Shown here in pieces: positions 24,550 through 33,686 of a DNA stretch of 64,000 bases (position 1 is the stretch's first letter; each line of letters opens with the position of its first letter). Source of the stretch: Lysobacter stagni (lineage in GTDB: Bacteria; Pseudomonadota; Gammaproteobacteria; Xanthomonadales; Xanthomonadaceae); the NCBI RefSeq assembly GCF_030053425.1, contig NZ_JASGBI010000001.1, positions 2,488,001-2,552,000 of the forward strand. The letters are read 5' to 3'. The notes beneath the pieces are model-generated. The model was not told the origin of the DNA. It did no database searches and saw nothing but the letters and a program-made list of their open reading frames with translations. Position numbers and translations under genes: made by a program.

Positions 24550-24696
24550 GGCATCGCCCCTCGTGTCGTGAATGACGGTCGCCGGTCACTCTGGCCGGCG
24601 GCACATCACGGCCGCGTGAGGCGTGCCGGCCGTCTGCACCGCGACACCGGACTGGGGTATGGTCCGCGCACTGTCCACCGCAGGCACGAGGTTCCC

Positions 24697-25602
24697 ATGG
24701 CGACTCCTCCCCGCAAGACGGCCAACGACTTCGATCCGGAAGTACTGCGCCTGTTCGACCAATACGTGCACGGCATGATCGATCGTCGTGGCTTCCTGTC
24801 CGGTGCGGCGCGTTTCGCGGTCGGTGCCGCCGGTGCGGCCGGCCTGCTGGCCGCGCTGACCCCGCAGTTCGCCGCGGCGCAGCAGGTGAAGCCGGACGAC
24901 AAGCGGCTGAAGACGAAGTACCTGGAATTCGAATCGCCCGAGGGCTACGGCAAGGCGCGTGGCTATCTGGCTCGGCCGGCCAAGGCCAAGGGCCCGCTGC
25001 CGGTGGTGCTGGTGGTGCACGAGAACCGTGGCCTCAACCCGCATATCGAGGACATCACCCGTCGGCTGGCGCTGGAGAACTTCATCGCCTTCGCACCGGA
25101 CGCACTGTTCCCGCTGGGTGGCTATCCCGGCGACGAGGACAAGGCGCGTGCCGAGTTCGCCAAGCTCGACCAGGCCAAGACGCGCCAGGATTTCCTCGCC
25201 GCGGCGAAGCTGCTGCGCGGCATCGAGGGCGGCAATGGCCGGCTGGGCGTGGTGGGGTTCTGCTACGGCGGCGGCATGTCGAACTTCCTCGCCACGCAGT
25301 TGCCTGACCTCGACGCCGCCGCGCCCTTCTACGGCGCTCCGGCGGCGACGGCGGATGTGCCCAAGATCAAGGCGCGCATGCTGATCGTGCTGGCTGCCAA
25401 CGATGAGCGCGTCAACGCCGGCTGGCCGGACTACGAGGCCGCGCTGAAGCAGGCCGGTGTCCGTTACGAGCTGTACCAGCCGCCCGGCACGCAGCACGGC
25501 TTCAACAACGACACCACGCCGCGCTACGACCAGACCGCCGCGAAGGAAGCCTGGGCGAAGACGCTGGCCCTGTTCGAGGCGACGCTGCGCAAGCCTGCCT
25601 GA
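24697..25602 (+). CDS. Tat-exported dienelactone hydrolase family protein
   Basis: A 301-residue alpha/beta hydrolase. The twin-arginine signal DRRGFLSGAARF starts at residue 29 and is followed by a hydrophobic stretch to about residue 60 (FAAAQQ), so the enzyme is predicted to be periplasmic. The triad of dienelactone hydrolase-type enzymes is complete: Cys189 in GFCYGGG, Asp236 in LAANDERVN and His267 in GTQHGF. Substrates in the family are enol lactones or other esters; the true one is not readable here. ATG 24697 is the start that leaves a normal Tat leader with a 28-residue N-region. No operon partners. Confidence 0.87.
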   Translation: MATPPRKTANDFDPEVLRLFDQYVHGMIDRRGFLSGAARFAVGAAGAAGLLAALTPQFAAAQQVKPDDKRLKTKYLEFESPEGYGKARGYLARPAKAKGPLPVVLVVHENRGLNPHIEDITRRLALENFIAFAPDALFPLGGYPGDEDKARAEFAKLDQAKTRQDFLAAAKLLRGIEGGNGRLGVVGFCYGGGMSNFLATQLPDLDAAAPFYGAPAATADVPKIKARMLIVLAANDERVNAGWPDYEAALKQAGVRYELYQPPGTQHGFNNDTTPRYDQTAAKEAWAKTLALFEATLRKPA

Positions 25603-25656
25603 GCTGAGGATGCCGGGCGTCGGGAAGACGCGGCATCCGAGATGGCGCATGCGTTT

Positions 25657-25776
25657 CCTTCTCCCCTTGCGGGAGAAGGTGCCCCGGAGGGGCGGAAGAG
25701 GGGGCGCTTTTCGCGCTGGCGCGCAACCCCTCTCCCGACGTGCTGTGCGCGCCGACCTCTCCCGCAAGGGGAGAGG
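25657..25776. repeat. Dispersed hairpin repeat, family A (copy 3, A2 then A1)
   Basis: The gap between two convergent genes contains a complete pair: module A2 (25657-25705) with CCTTCTCCCCTTGCGGGAGAAGG and TGCCCCGGAGGGGCG, a 20-bp spacer, and module A1 (25727-25776) ending in CCTCTCCC-GCAAG-GGGAGAGG. Being between convergent stops, it may double as a two-way terminator or transcript stabiliser. Confidence 0.8.
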
Positions 25777-25816
25777 TGACACCGCACGACTGGTTACGTA
25801 GTGGGCCGGAACCCGG

Positions 25817-26365
25817 TTACTTCTTGAGCGCCTTCACCGCGTCCAGCGTTTCCTTCACGTGCTTGTTCGGATTGAGGTCCGAGTACACGTGGGTGATCGT
25901 GCCGTTGGGGGCAATCACGTAGGAGGTGCGGTCGGACCATTCCGGCTTCTTGTCCAGGATGGCGTCGTACTGGCCCGCGATCTTCGCGCCGGTGTCGGCG
26001 GCGACGGGGAACTTGCCGCCGCAGTGTTCGGTGGACTTGGAGAACTCGGCCAGCTGGTCCACGTTGCCCGCGGTCACGCCGATGACGGTGGCGCCCTGCG
26101 CCTTGAACTGATCGATGGCCTCGGAGAACAGGTGCGCTTCCAGGTTGCAGCCCGGCGTGAATGCGGCGGGGAAGAAGTACATCACCACCGGTCCCATCTT
26201 CAGCGCATCGGCGAGCTTGAAGGTGAAGGGATTGCCGGCGAGGTAGGCCGGTGCGGAGAAATCGGGTGCCTTCGCGCCGGCCTTGAGCGCGGCGAAGGAC
26301 GGCAGCGCCACCACGGCGGCGGCGACAAGGGTGCAGGCGGCAACGAGTTTCGACAGCGGCTTCAT
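25817..26365 (-). CDS. Periplasmic peroxiredoxin (AhpC/TSA, BCP-like)
   Basis: A 182-residue thiol peroxidase with signal peptide MKPLSKLVAACTLVAAAVVALPSFA. The peroxidatic motif PAAFTPGC is intact, with Thr70 and Cys73; the later Cys in STEHCGGKF (about residue 115) is a candidate resolving residue, so it may act as an atypical 2-Cys enzyme. It has the PVVMYFFP strand and the late TSYVIAPNGTITHVYSD of the family. Export means it would reduce peroxides in the periplasm, needing a thiol donor there. It lies downstream of the large muramidase-peptidase-hydrolase gene, 77 bp away and on the same strand, so it may be co-transcribed. Confidence 0.9.
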   Translation of the reverse strand: MKPLSKLVAACTLVAAAVVALPSFAALKAGAKAPDFSAPAYLAGNPFTFKLADALKMGPVVMYFFPAAFTPGCNLEAHLFSEAIDQFKAQGATVIGVTAGNVDQLAEFSKSTEHCGGKFPVAADTGAKIAGQYDAILDKKPEWSDRTSYVIAPNGTITHVYSDLNPNKHVKETLDAVKALKK

Positions 26366-26442
26366 GGACGGACCCGGCAGGATGGGGCCCCTACGATACG
26401 CCGCGCGGCACCCGGCGGCGATGGCCGCCGGGGCCGCCGCCC

Positions 26443-29166
26443 CTAGGGCTGGCGCTGGGCGCGACGCGGGCCGTGCACGATGAATGACACGATGGCCTCG
26501 CGGATCGCCGCGTCGTTGTCCATTCCGCCGTGGCTGGTCGCGCGTGCGACACCGCAACCCGCGCCCCACGTTCCGCCCGGCGACGCGAGCTGGTCCACCA
26601 GGCCGCCCCATTCGACGGTCGGCAACGTCGGCACGAGATGGCGTTCCATGCCCATGATGGGCGTGGGTTCCTGGTCTTCGAACGAACGCGAGACCAGGTA
26701 AAGCAGCGAGTGGCCGTACGGCTTGCAGGTGTCGTCTGCGCGCTCGGCGGCGTCGGTGAGGTTGGCCACCAGCAGCGGGATGCGGTGCTGCGGCAACAGC
26801 GCGCCCAGGTTGCGCTGGAATACGTCCATGCGCACCGCCGGTGCCATCAGGCTGATCGACGCGACTTCCAGCTTCTTGGCAATCGCTCGCGGTGCCAGGT
26901 ACGAATGCACGATCGCGCCGGCGGAGTGGCCGATGAGGTGCACGCGGATCCGCCGTGGCAGCACGTTGCGCGTGCCCGCATCCTCGAAGGCCTGGAACAG
27001 CTGCACCACGCCGGATTCCTCGCTGCCCGACAGCGCATCCGCGTTCTGCTTCATCTCGCCCCACAGCTTGCTGCCGGGCCAGCGCGCCAGGCCTTCCAGG
27101 CGTTCGTCGCGCCATTCGTCGATGCGTTCGCGCATGCGGCCCCATCGTCCGCCGGCGGTCTTCTCGTCGTCACCGAACACCGTGTCCTGCAGGATGTTGT
27201 TGAAGGTCTTGAGCGCGCCGGTTTCCCACATCAGGAAGATCGGGAACACGCGGTTGGAATACAGATGCGGCACCCAATAGCGCGCCGCCACGGACGCGGC
27301 GTTCTCGTCGGTGAGGCCACCGTGCGCGTAGATGGCCACGTCCAGCGTGCCGCTGCGGCCGATCTTCCACAGCTTGCAGGCTTCCACCATCTGGTGCGTC
27401 ACCAGCAGCTTCACGTCGTCCGGCTGCGTGCGGAAGCGTCCGCGCGGACTGAGCCGGCCGTTGTTCTCCATGTTGATGACGTAGGGGGAGATCTCGTGGT
27501 CGGCCAGGTTCGCATCGCGCGAGATGCGCACCGAGCCGGTCGCGTCCGCGCGCAGTCCGGAACTGCGCGCCACCTCGTGGTGGTCCACCGTGACCACGCC
27601 CAGCTGCACGACCCAGCAGTCCATGGCGTTGGCCATCCAGTCGTCGTAACTGAGCACCGCCAACCCGTTGCGGCCCCACCCGGTGCCCCAGGAGTTCTGC
27701 ACGATGAAACCCTGGCGCGTGTAGCCGACGATGGCGAACGCGTGGCCGAGGTCGCGCGCGCTGCGCTCCTCGGGAATCAGCGGCAGCAGGTCCACGCTGG
27801 TCGCCGCGCCGTTGTCGGGCATGTCGAGCAGGCTGTCCCAGCCGGCATGGGTGAAGGCGCTGGCATAGACCACGCCCACCTCGGCCAGGGCGATGTGGAT
27901 GTCGCGGATGTTCTCCGGCTGGATGCGGTAGTAGGCGCCCATCGGACGCATCACTGCGTCCAACCACCAGTCGGTGTCGGGGCGGTTGGTCGCCGCCGGC
28001 ATGTCCGGCTCGCTCCACAATGCTTCGGAGCTGGCGCCCTGCCGCGACCAGCCCTTCAGGGCGCCGCGCACGGACGACCCCTCATCGCGAAGGTCCGCCG
28101 GATCCAGGCGTTGGCCGTCCTCGCGCAGCACGTCGGTGGGCTCCACCCATTCGTCGTAGCGGCGTGCCATGTCGTAGAGCATGTAGCCGGAAATCGGCTC
28201 CACCGGCCGGTCACGCGTGGCGGCCAGCAGGTACTCGATCACTGTGGCCAGCGCGAAGCCGGTGCACGCGTTGGAATCGCCCTGGTATTTCACCGGTCGC
28301 AGGTTGTTGGGCAGCATCCATTCGCTGGGCGCGATGGCGATGTTGGGCTGGTATTGCCAGTCGCGCAGATCGACCGGATCCGGACGCACGTTGCGACGAC
28401 GTTCGGGTACGCGCCGACGCGTGGATTCAAGCGGCTGGAAGTCGATCCGGCCGGTCGGCAGTGCCTGTGCGTCGTCCACGCGCACGGCACGCCGGCGCGG
28501 TCCCTTCGCCGCGCGTGCGGGCGTTTCGCCGGACTGTGCCAGCCAGTGCCGATAGGCGCTCTCCAGTTTGCCGACGTAGTTGTTCTTCTCGTGCTGCGGT
28601 CCGTTGTAGGCGCGCGCGAAGTTCGTCCATGCCTGCACGTTGGGGCCCTGCGGCTTCACCGTGCGCAGCGCGTCGAGGAAACGCTCGCGCGAGATGAACC
28701 GCGCGAACAGGTCCAGCTGCCGATCCGCGCTTTCGCATTGCGCCGCGACGAAGGCTTCGACATCGAGCATGCCGCAGTAGCCGTAGTTGAAGCCCATGAT
28801 CTGGAACATGCCCCAGCTGGCCGACTGCAGCGCCGCCGGCCGGTCCAGCAGGCACGCGGCCTCCAGGCGTTTCCATTCGCCCAGCAGCGAGCCGGAGTAC
28901 TTCTTCTTGTCCCACTTTGGATAACTGATGCCCGGATGGTCGCGATCGAAGCGCCCGCCGGTGAGGCGGTGGAAGGCATGGCCTTCGAAGAGGATCTTCG
29001 GCTTGCTCGGCGCGATGAAGCCGCCGCCCGCCGATTCGACCTGCGCGACCGCGCGCAGCACGGCCTCGCCGATCTGCAGCGAGCGTGCGAGCTCGGCGAA
29101 TTTCCCCGTCGAAACCTGCGTGGGGTCCGGGGCCGCCGCAGCGGCCGTGCTTGAGGTGCGCGCCAT
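26443..29166 (-). CDS. Fusion of muramidase, papain-like peptidase and lipase-like hydrolase
   Basis: A 907-residue protein with three enzyme parts. Residues 20-210 match the DUF3380 N-acetylmuramidase of phage endolysins: catalytic Glu44 in AQVESAGGGF, then ILFEGHAFHRLTGG, SASWGMFQIMGFNYGYCG and FARAYNGP. Residues 265-525 resemble a C1A papain-type peptidase: YQGDSNACTGFA with Cys301, GHAFAIVGY with His475, NSWGTGWG with Asn491. Residues 585-900 form an alpha/beta hydrolase: AIYAHGGLTD as possible oxyanion region, HLIGHSAGAI with Ser748, and SHGG with His879 as candidate base. A basic linker (210-265) follows the first part. The N-terminus MARTSSTAAAAAPDPTQ is not a Sec or Tat signal. Start 29166 follows AGGAGGGATC. 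The three activities would attack peptidoglycan, protein and lipid; an exported toxin or lysis factor is my inference. Confidence 0.8.
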   Translation of the reverse strand: MARTSSTAAAAAPDPTQVSTGKFAELARSLQIGEAVLRAVAQVESAGGGFIAPSKPKILFEGHAFHRLTGGRFDRDHPGISYPKWDKKKYSGSLLGEWKRLEAACLLDRPAALQSASWGMFQIMGFNYGYCGMLDVEAFVAAQCESADRQLDLFARFISRERFLDALRTVKPQGPNVQAWTNFARAYNGPQHEKNNYVGKLESAYRHWLAQSGETPARAAKGPRRRAVRVDDAQALPTGRIDFQPLESTRRRVPERRRNVRPDPVDLRDWQYQPNIAIAPSEWMLPNNLRPVKYQGDSNACTGFALATVIEYLLAATRDRPVEPISGYMLYDMARRYDEWVEPTDVLREDGQRLDPADLRDEGSSVRGALKGWSRQGASSEALWSEPDMPAATNRPDTDWWLDAVMRPMGAYYRIQPENIRDIHIALAEVGVVYASAFTHAGWDSLLDMPDNGAATSVDLLPLIPEERSARDLGHAFAIVGYTRQGFIVQNSWGTGWGRNGLAVLSYDDWMANAMDCWVVQLGVVTVDHHEVARSSGLRADATGSVRISRDANLADHEISPYVINMENNGRLSPRGRFRTQPDDVKLLVTHQMVEACKLWKIGRSGTLDVAIYAHGGLTDENAASVAARYWVPHLYSNRVFPIFLMWETGALKTFNNILQDTVFGDDEKTAGGRWGRMRERIDEWRDERLEGLARWPGSKLWGEMKQNADALSGSEESGVVQLFQAFEDAGTRNVLPRRIRVHLIGHSAGAIVHSYLAPRAIAKKLEVASISLMAPAVRMDVFQRNLGALLPQHRIPLLVANLTDAAERADDTCKPYGHSLLYLVSRSFEDQEPTPIMGMERHLVPTLPTVEWGGLVDQLASPGGTWGAGCGVARATSHGGMDNDAAIREAIVSFIVHGPRRAQRQP

Positions 29167-29442
29167 GATCCCTCCTGGGGTGTGGCTCCGCGATTCATGA
29201 AAGAGGCGTCGGACATGACAACCAACGCACCCATTCATCCAGACCGGACGCCCGGCGCGAAACTGACTGGCACGGTTGTTGCTGTCTCGCGCGCCTGCGA
29301 GCGCCGCCGAGGCGGTTTGCCTACATGAACGGTCACGTCAATGCGTGCATGCGTCAGGCGAGGTCTTCGCGCGATGTTTCTGGACGCGATGGCACCATCG
29401 AAAACCCCGCTGAACCCGCTCGTTGAACCAGGAGGTGCACGC

Positions 29443-29976
29443 ATGCGACGTCCGTCACTGTCGATGTTTTCCGATCACCACGCTCCGGCCGGAAGGAGCG
29501 CACTGAACACCGCGCTCGGTGTCGCCGCAGCGTTCGCCGCCGGCGCTCTGGTGATGTATCTGCTCGATCCCGTGGCGGGTCGCCGTCGCCGCGCGGTGAT
29601 GCGGGACCGCAGCGTCGCCATGGGCTACGACGCCGGCCATTTCGTCCAGGGCAAGGGCAAACGTGCGGCCGATCGTGTGAAGGGCGCGCTGGCCCGCACA
29701 CGCGATCGCCTGTCCAGCACGCCGCTGGACGACGACCTGCTGCACGACCGCATCCGTTCGAGGCTCGGTCGCCTGGTCGATCGTCCCGGCGCGGTCGAAG
29801 TGCATGTGCGGGAGGGACGCGTGCAGTTGAAGGGCACGGTTTCGGAGGCCGAATTCCACGACCTCATCCATACGGTGTCCTCGATGCGCGGCGTGACCAA
29901 CCTGGAAAGCCTGTTGCGCACCGCACCGATGCACGCCTCGCCGCCGTCGCCGTTCAATGCCGGGGCGCCGCATTGA
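29443..29976 (+). CDS. BON-domain protein with N-terminal membrane helix
   Basis: A 177-residue protein. A hydrophobic helix (TALGVAAAFAAGALVMYLLDP, about residues 20-40) is followed by a basic stop-transfer GRRRRAVMRDR, as in YtxH-like proteins, and a linker. A BON domain follows from DDDLLHDRIRSRLGRLVDRPGAVEVHVREGRVQLKGTVSEAE (about 100-142), closing with SMRGVTNLESLL. BON domains bind phospholipid or tether proteins to membranes, often in stress-related OsmY-type proteins. The C-terminus after residue 160 is Pro/Ser-rich. ATG 29443 follows CCAGGAGGTGCACGC. The 276-bp gap shared with the divergent fusion gene holds both promoters, but no clear box. Confidence 0.78.
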   Translation: MRRPSLSMFSDHHAPAGRSALNTALGVAAAFAAGALVMYLLDPVAGRRRRAVMRDRSVAMGYDAGHFVQGKGKRAADRVKGALARTRDRLSSTPLDDDLLHDRIRSRLGRLVDRPGAVEVHVREGRVQLKGTVSEAEFHDLIHTVSSMRGVTNLESLLRTAPMHASPPSPFNAGAPH

Positions 29977-30058
29977 TCCCAGGTCCGGGATGAAACCGGT
30001 GGCATGCCGCGCGCAGCGTGCGCTGTAATGCCCGTTCCCTCCGCCACAAGGACATGCC

Positions 30059-30487
30059 ATGGAAACCATGGAGCTTCACCGCGGTCGTCTGATCGATCAC
30101 ATCCAACTGGTCGTGCGCGACCTCGATGCAAGCCGGCGCTTCTACGACGCCGCATTCCGGGTGCTGGACGTGCCGCTGGGCGGCAGCGCGGATTCGCACT
30201 TCTGGTACGACGAGCTGTTCGTCTCCACCGCCGATGGCCCGGAAGCGCAGGGCCAGCTCACTGGCCGTCACCATCTCGCGTTCCAGGCGAAGGATCGCGC
30301 CACGGTCGATGCCTTCCACAAGGCCGTGCTGGCGGCGGGCGGCGTCGACAACGGCGCGCCCGGCGAGCGCATGTACCACCCGGGCTACTACGCGGCGTTC
30401 GTGCTGGATCCGGATGGCAACAACATCGAGGCCGTGTTCCACGGCGACGCGGAACGCAGCGCGCCGTCGGTGAAGATCACGTTCTGA
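30059..30487 (+). CDS. VOC family protein (second copy)
   Basis: A 142-residue VOC protein with the usual opening IDHIQLVVRDLDASRRFYDAAF (about residues 12-33) and closing strand YAAFVLDPDGNNIEAVFH (about 111-128). The candidate metal ligands are His14 (IDHIQ), a mid-strand His in RHHLAFQA and Glu in NNIEAV, which fits an active metal site better than in the copy at 250. Substrate unknown. ATG 30059 is used; ATG 30068 is a second candidate in frame. It is convergent with the beta-lactamase-like gene, 24 bp apart. Confidence 0.82.
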   Translation: METMELHRGRLIDHIQLVVRDLDASRRFYDAAFRVLDVPLGGSADSHFWYDELFVSTADGPEAQGQLTGRHHLAFQAKDRATVDAFHKAVLAAGGVDNGAPGERMYHPGYYAAFVLDPDGNNIEAVFHGDAERSAPSVKITF

Positions 30488-30511
30488 GCCGCTGGATGGC
30501 GGGGCGCGCGT

Positions 30512-31714
30512 TCAGCGCGCCTTCGCCGTCGTGCGTGCGTCCAGCACCATGCCGATGAAACGATCCAGCGCATCGCCGCGGTCGATCCAGCGCACGACGA
30601 TCATCAGGTCGTTGTCCCAGTCCAGGTAGACGATGTTCTGCCCGTTGCCGCGGAAGGTGACGCTGCTTTCCGGCGCGGAGGGCAGGGCCTTGCGACCGGT
30701 GTTGAGGAACCAGTTGCAGTAGCCGTATTCGGCATTCGCCGGGCCCGGCGTGCGCGCCTTGTCGATCCACTCGCGCGAGACCAGCTGCTTGCCGTTCCAT
30801 TGCCCCTGGCGCAGGAACAGATAGCCGAAACGCGCCATGTCCCAGGCATCGATGAACATGCCGCCGCCCCAATGGCCGCCGCCGGAGACGGACTGCATCT
30901 TCTGGCCGTCCAGCTCGACCCACGAGTTGCGGTAGCCATGCCAGCGCCAGCGGTTGCTTGCACCGATGGGGTCCATCACCTGTTCGCGCAGCACTTCCGG
31001 CAGCGGCCGGCGCCAGACCTGCAACGCAGCCAGCGCGAGCACGTTCACGCGCACGTCGTTGTACATGTAGAAGGTGCCCGGTACGTGGCGCTCACGATTG
31101 GGCCACTGCTCCGGCGGGCCCGAGGGACGATCGCCCCAGTCCGGCTTGCCCCACAGCGTGCCCTGCCAGTCGCTGCTCTGGCGCAGCAGGTGTTCCCAGG
31201 TGATCGGTGCGTTGTGCCCGGAATCGAACAGGTCCACGTCGCGCGGCATGTAGTCGGCGACGCGGTCGTTGGTGTCGCGGATCAACCCGCGCTGCCAGGC
31301 CAGGCCGACGACGGTGCTGAGGAAGGTCTTGGTGACGCTGTGGCTCATGTCGACGCTGCGCGTGTCGCCGAACTCGGCCACCACACGGCCGCGATGCACG
31401 ATCAGCCCGTTCAGTCCGGCGCGCACGGCGGTCGGTCCGACCTGTCCGTCGAAGAAGGGCTCCTTCGCGCCGAAGCTCTGCGTCAGGGCCACGGACTGGT
31501 CGCGCGGCTCCTTGGCCTCATGCGCCTTGGCGAAGTCGATGGCCTGCTGCAGCTTCTGCGGGTCGAAACCGGCCTGTGCGGGCGCAAGGCGTTGCCAGTC
31601 GTCGCGCGGCGGAAAGTAGGCGTTGCCGGCGCCCGATGCCCAGGCGGTGGTGGCCAGCGCCAGCCAGAGCAGGGCGACGGCGTGGAGGCGGACGGTCAGG
31701 CGCGGAGCGGTCAT
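30512..31714 (-). CDS. Class C beta-lactamase-like serine hydrolase
   Basis: A 400-residue periplasmic protein with signal peptide ending near TTAWAS (residue 27). The penicillin-binding fold motif SVTK gives Ser126 and Lys129. YND in MYNDVRVN (about residue 232) fits the second motif. The expected third K/H-T/S-G motif is not clear; FRGNGQNI may take its place. The segment GGGHWGGGMFIDAWDMARFGYL is common to esterase-type members. Such proteins can be beta-lactamases, D-amino-acid peptidases or esterases; resistance should not be assumed. The frame is open far upstream, but only 31714 starts a signal peptide. Confidence 0.82.
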   Translation of the reverse strand: MTAPRLTVRLHAVALLWLALATTAWASGAGNAYFPPRDDWQRLAPAQAGFDPQKLQQAIDFAKAHEAKEPRDQSVALTQSFGAKEPFFDGQVGPTAVRAGLNGLIVHRGRVVAEFGDTRSVDMSHSVTKTFLSTVVGLAWQRGLIRDTNDRVADYMPRDVDLFDSGHNAPITWEHLLRQSSDWQGTLWGKPDWGDRPSGPPEQWPNRERHVPGTFYMYNDVRVNVLALAALQVWRRPLPEVLREQVMDPIGASNRWRWHGYRNSWVELDGQKMQSVSGGGHWGGGMFIDAWDMARFGYLFLRQGQWNGKQLVSREWIDKARTPGPANAEYGYCNWFLNTGRKALPSAPESSVTFRGNGQNIVYLDWDNDLMIVVRWIDRGDALDRFIGMVLDARTTAKAR

Positions 31715-31891
31715 GGAGGGCGAGCGCGGAGAGGAGGCCGGAGCATAGCCGACGCCCGCCCGTGCGGACCCGGCCACATCTGTCGGTCCACGCGTTGTCG
31801 ATCCGCGTCGCGGTCGTTCGTCGATCCCACAGGAGTGCGGTTCCACGCCGGAGAGTCCGGCGGCCGCGCGCCGTCCCCCAGGAGGATGTCC

Positions 31892-32245
31892 ATGCGCTTT
31901 CTTTCGATGGTCCGCGTCGCCGAGAACACCGGGCAGGTGCCCAGCGAGCGACTGATGAACGAGATGGGGAAACTCATCCAGGAAATGACCGCTGCCGGCG
32001 TGCTGCTCGATACCGGTGGGCTGCAGCCTTCGGCCAAGGGCGTGCGGGTGCGCCTGCGCGATGGAAAGATCTCCACCATCGACGGCCCCTTCACCGAGAC
32101 CAAGGAAGTCATCGGCGGCTACGCGATGCTGAAGGCGGACTCGATGGAAGAGGCGATCGAACACACGCGCCGCTTCCTGCAGGTCCACGGCGACGAATGG
32201 AACCTGGACTGCGAAGTGCGCCAGGTCGAGGAGCCGGACTTCTGA
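31892..32245 (+). CDS. YciI/DGPF-domain protein
   Basis: A 117-residue protein of the YCII-related family, with the DGPF motif intact (IDGPFTETKEVIGGYAMLKADSMEEA, residues 63-88). These ferredoxin-like proteins often sit by ECF sigma factors, but no such gene is near. No enzyme activity is proven for most. An AGGAGG at 31880-31885 overlaps a possible ATG at 31886 and sits six bases before ATG 31892, so 31892 is chosen. The gene ends 30 bp before the stop of the convergent antiporter gene. Confidence 0.85.
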   Translation: MRFLSMVRVAENTGQVPSERLMNEMGKLIQEMTAAGVLLDTGGLQPSAKGVRVRLRDGKISTIDGPFTETKEVIGGYAMLKADSMEEAIEHTRRFLQVHGDEWNLDCEVRQVEEPDF

Positions 32246-32274
32246 TGCCGTCGCGCGCGCGCTGGCCGTTGCGG

Positions 32275-33642
32275 TCAGCGTCGCGCGCGGCGTTCGAACC
32301 ACTCCAGCAGCGGGCCCGTCATGGCGGTGGTGACCAGCGCCATGATGACCAGCATCGCGAACAGACGGTCGCCGATGAGCCCCAGTTCGTAGCCCAGGTT
32401 GAGCACGATCAGCTCCATCAGGCCGCGGGTGTTCATCAGTGCGCCCAGGCGCAGTGCGTCGGTGTTGGGCATGCCCGCGCTGCGTGCCGCCACCCACGTG
32501 CCCAGACCCTTGCCCAGAGTCGCCACGGCGATGATGACCAGCGCGAGCAGCAGGTCTTCGGCGCGCCATCCGTCCACGCGAAGGCGCAGGCCGGTCATGG
32601 CGAAGAACAGCGGCAGCAGCAGCGAGAGCGCGAACGGTTCCACGCGCTCCTGCAGGACCGCGCGCAGGCGCGCATGGCCCGAGACCGCGATGCCAGCGAG
32701 GAAGGCGCCGAACAAGGCATGGATGCCCAGCAGTTCCGTCGCCAGGCTGCAGGCCAGTGCGAACAGCAGCAACGCGATGAGCGCCCGGCCTTCCTGTCCC
32801 GCGTGCAGCGTGTGCCGTGAGATGCGCGGGCGCAGCACGGCCAGCACGATCACTGCGAATACCAGCGTGCCCAGCAGGCTCACGGTCGCCATGCCGAAGC
32901 CGCGGGACTGCACCATGGCGATGATCACCGCCAGCAGGCACCACGCACTGGCATCGCCCAGCGCCGCGCACGCCACGGCGATGCGGCCCAGTTTCGTGTC
33001 GATGATGCCGCGGTCGGCCAGGATGCGCAGCAGCACCGGGAAGGCGGTGATGCTCAGCGACAGGCCCATGAACAGCGCGAAGCTGCCGAAGTTCACGCCG
33101 GCCGGCACGTGCTCGCCGCGCAGCGCGAAGGCCAGCAGCACGCCGCACAGGAACGGCAACGCAATGCCCGCATGGCTCACCAGCACGGCAAGCTTGCGTT
33201 GACCGTTGAGGCTGGACAGGTCCAGTTCGGCGCCGGCGACAAACAGGAACATCAGCACGCCCAGCTGGCTGATCAACCCCAATGCCCCCAGGGTTTCGGG
33301 CGCGAACAGCCAGCCCTGCGCCTGCGGCCATACCGCACCGAACAGCAGCGGCCCCAGCAGCAGGCCCGCGGCCATCTCGCCGATCACCGCCGGCTGGCCG
33401 AAGCGGCGCAGCAGCCAGCCCGCGCCTTTGGCGGCCATCAGCACCACCAGCAACTGCATCAGGAAGCGCGACAGCGGCGAGGTCAACGCGCCGTGCGCGG
33501 CCTGCGTGCTGTTGGCGGCGACCGCCGCCCCGGGCGCCTGCAGGCGGGAGACCACCAGTGCCACCAGCAGCGGCACGACCACGAGCAACAGATAACGCCA
33601 GGGAAACGACGATGCGATGCGGCGCACGAGCGGTTGGTCCAC
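32275..33642 (-). CDS. CPA2-type cation:proton antiporter
   Basis: A 455-residue inner-membrane protein with about 12-13 helices and the KefB/NhaA-like fold. Family features include GQPAVIGEMAAGLLLGP (about residues 82-98), LFLFVAGAELD-type helix (LGVLMFLFVAGAELDLSSL), SITAFPVLLRILADRG with the conserved unwound helix, GDASAWCLLAVI with the Asp of the ion site, and LLPLFFAMTGLRLRVD. There is no C-terminal TrkA-N domain. It would exchange Na+ or K+ for protons. The N-terminal 60 residues include an extra helix before the antiporter core, seen in some close relatives. Confidence 0.88.
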   Translation of the reverse strand: MDQPLVRRIASSFPWRYLLLVVVPLLVALVVSRLQAPGAAVAANSTQAAHGALTSPLSRFLMQLLVVLMAAKGAGWLLRRFGQPAVIGEMAAGLLLGPLLFGAVWPQAQGWLFAPETLGALGLISQLGVLMFLFVAGAELDLSSLNGQRKLAVLVSHAGIALPFLCGVLLAFALRGEHVPAGVNFGSFALFMGLSLSITAFPVLLRILADRGIIDTKLGRIAVACAALGDASAWCLLAVIIAMVQSRGFGMATVSLLGTLVFAVIVLAVLRPRISRHTLHAGQEGRALIALLLFALACSLATELLGIHALFGAFLAGIAVSGHARLRAVLQERVEPFALSLLLPLFFAMTGLRLRVDGWRAEDLLLALVIIAVATLGKGLGTWVAARSAGMPNTDALRLGALMNTRGLMELIVLNLGYELGLIGDRLFAMLVIMALVTTAMTGPLLEWFERRARR

Positions 33643-33686
33643 GAGGCGGTTCCGGTCCGGTCGATCTGCGTCCGACTATAGCCGTG

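Noticed and set aside
22766..24604. A 612-codon minus-strand frame that would extend the diguanylate cyclase upstream
   Set aside because: The extra 264 residues are low-complexity and overlap the DUF4136 gene in another frame; the GAF domain starts right after the short start.
26530..29154. An 874-codon plus-strand frame opposite the three-domain fusion gene
   Set aside because: No motif, skewed composition; the minus strand shows three intact catalytic sites.
30512..31714. Antibiotic resistance role for the beta-lactamase-like protein
   Set aside because: The SxxK motif is shared by esterases and peptidases, and the third motif is not typical; there is no resistance context.
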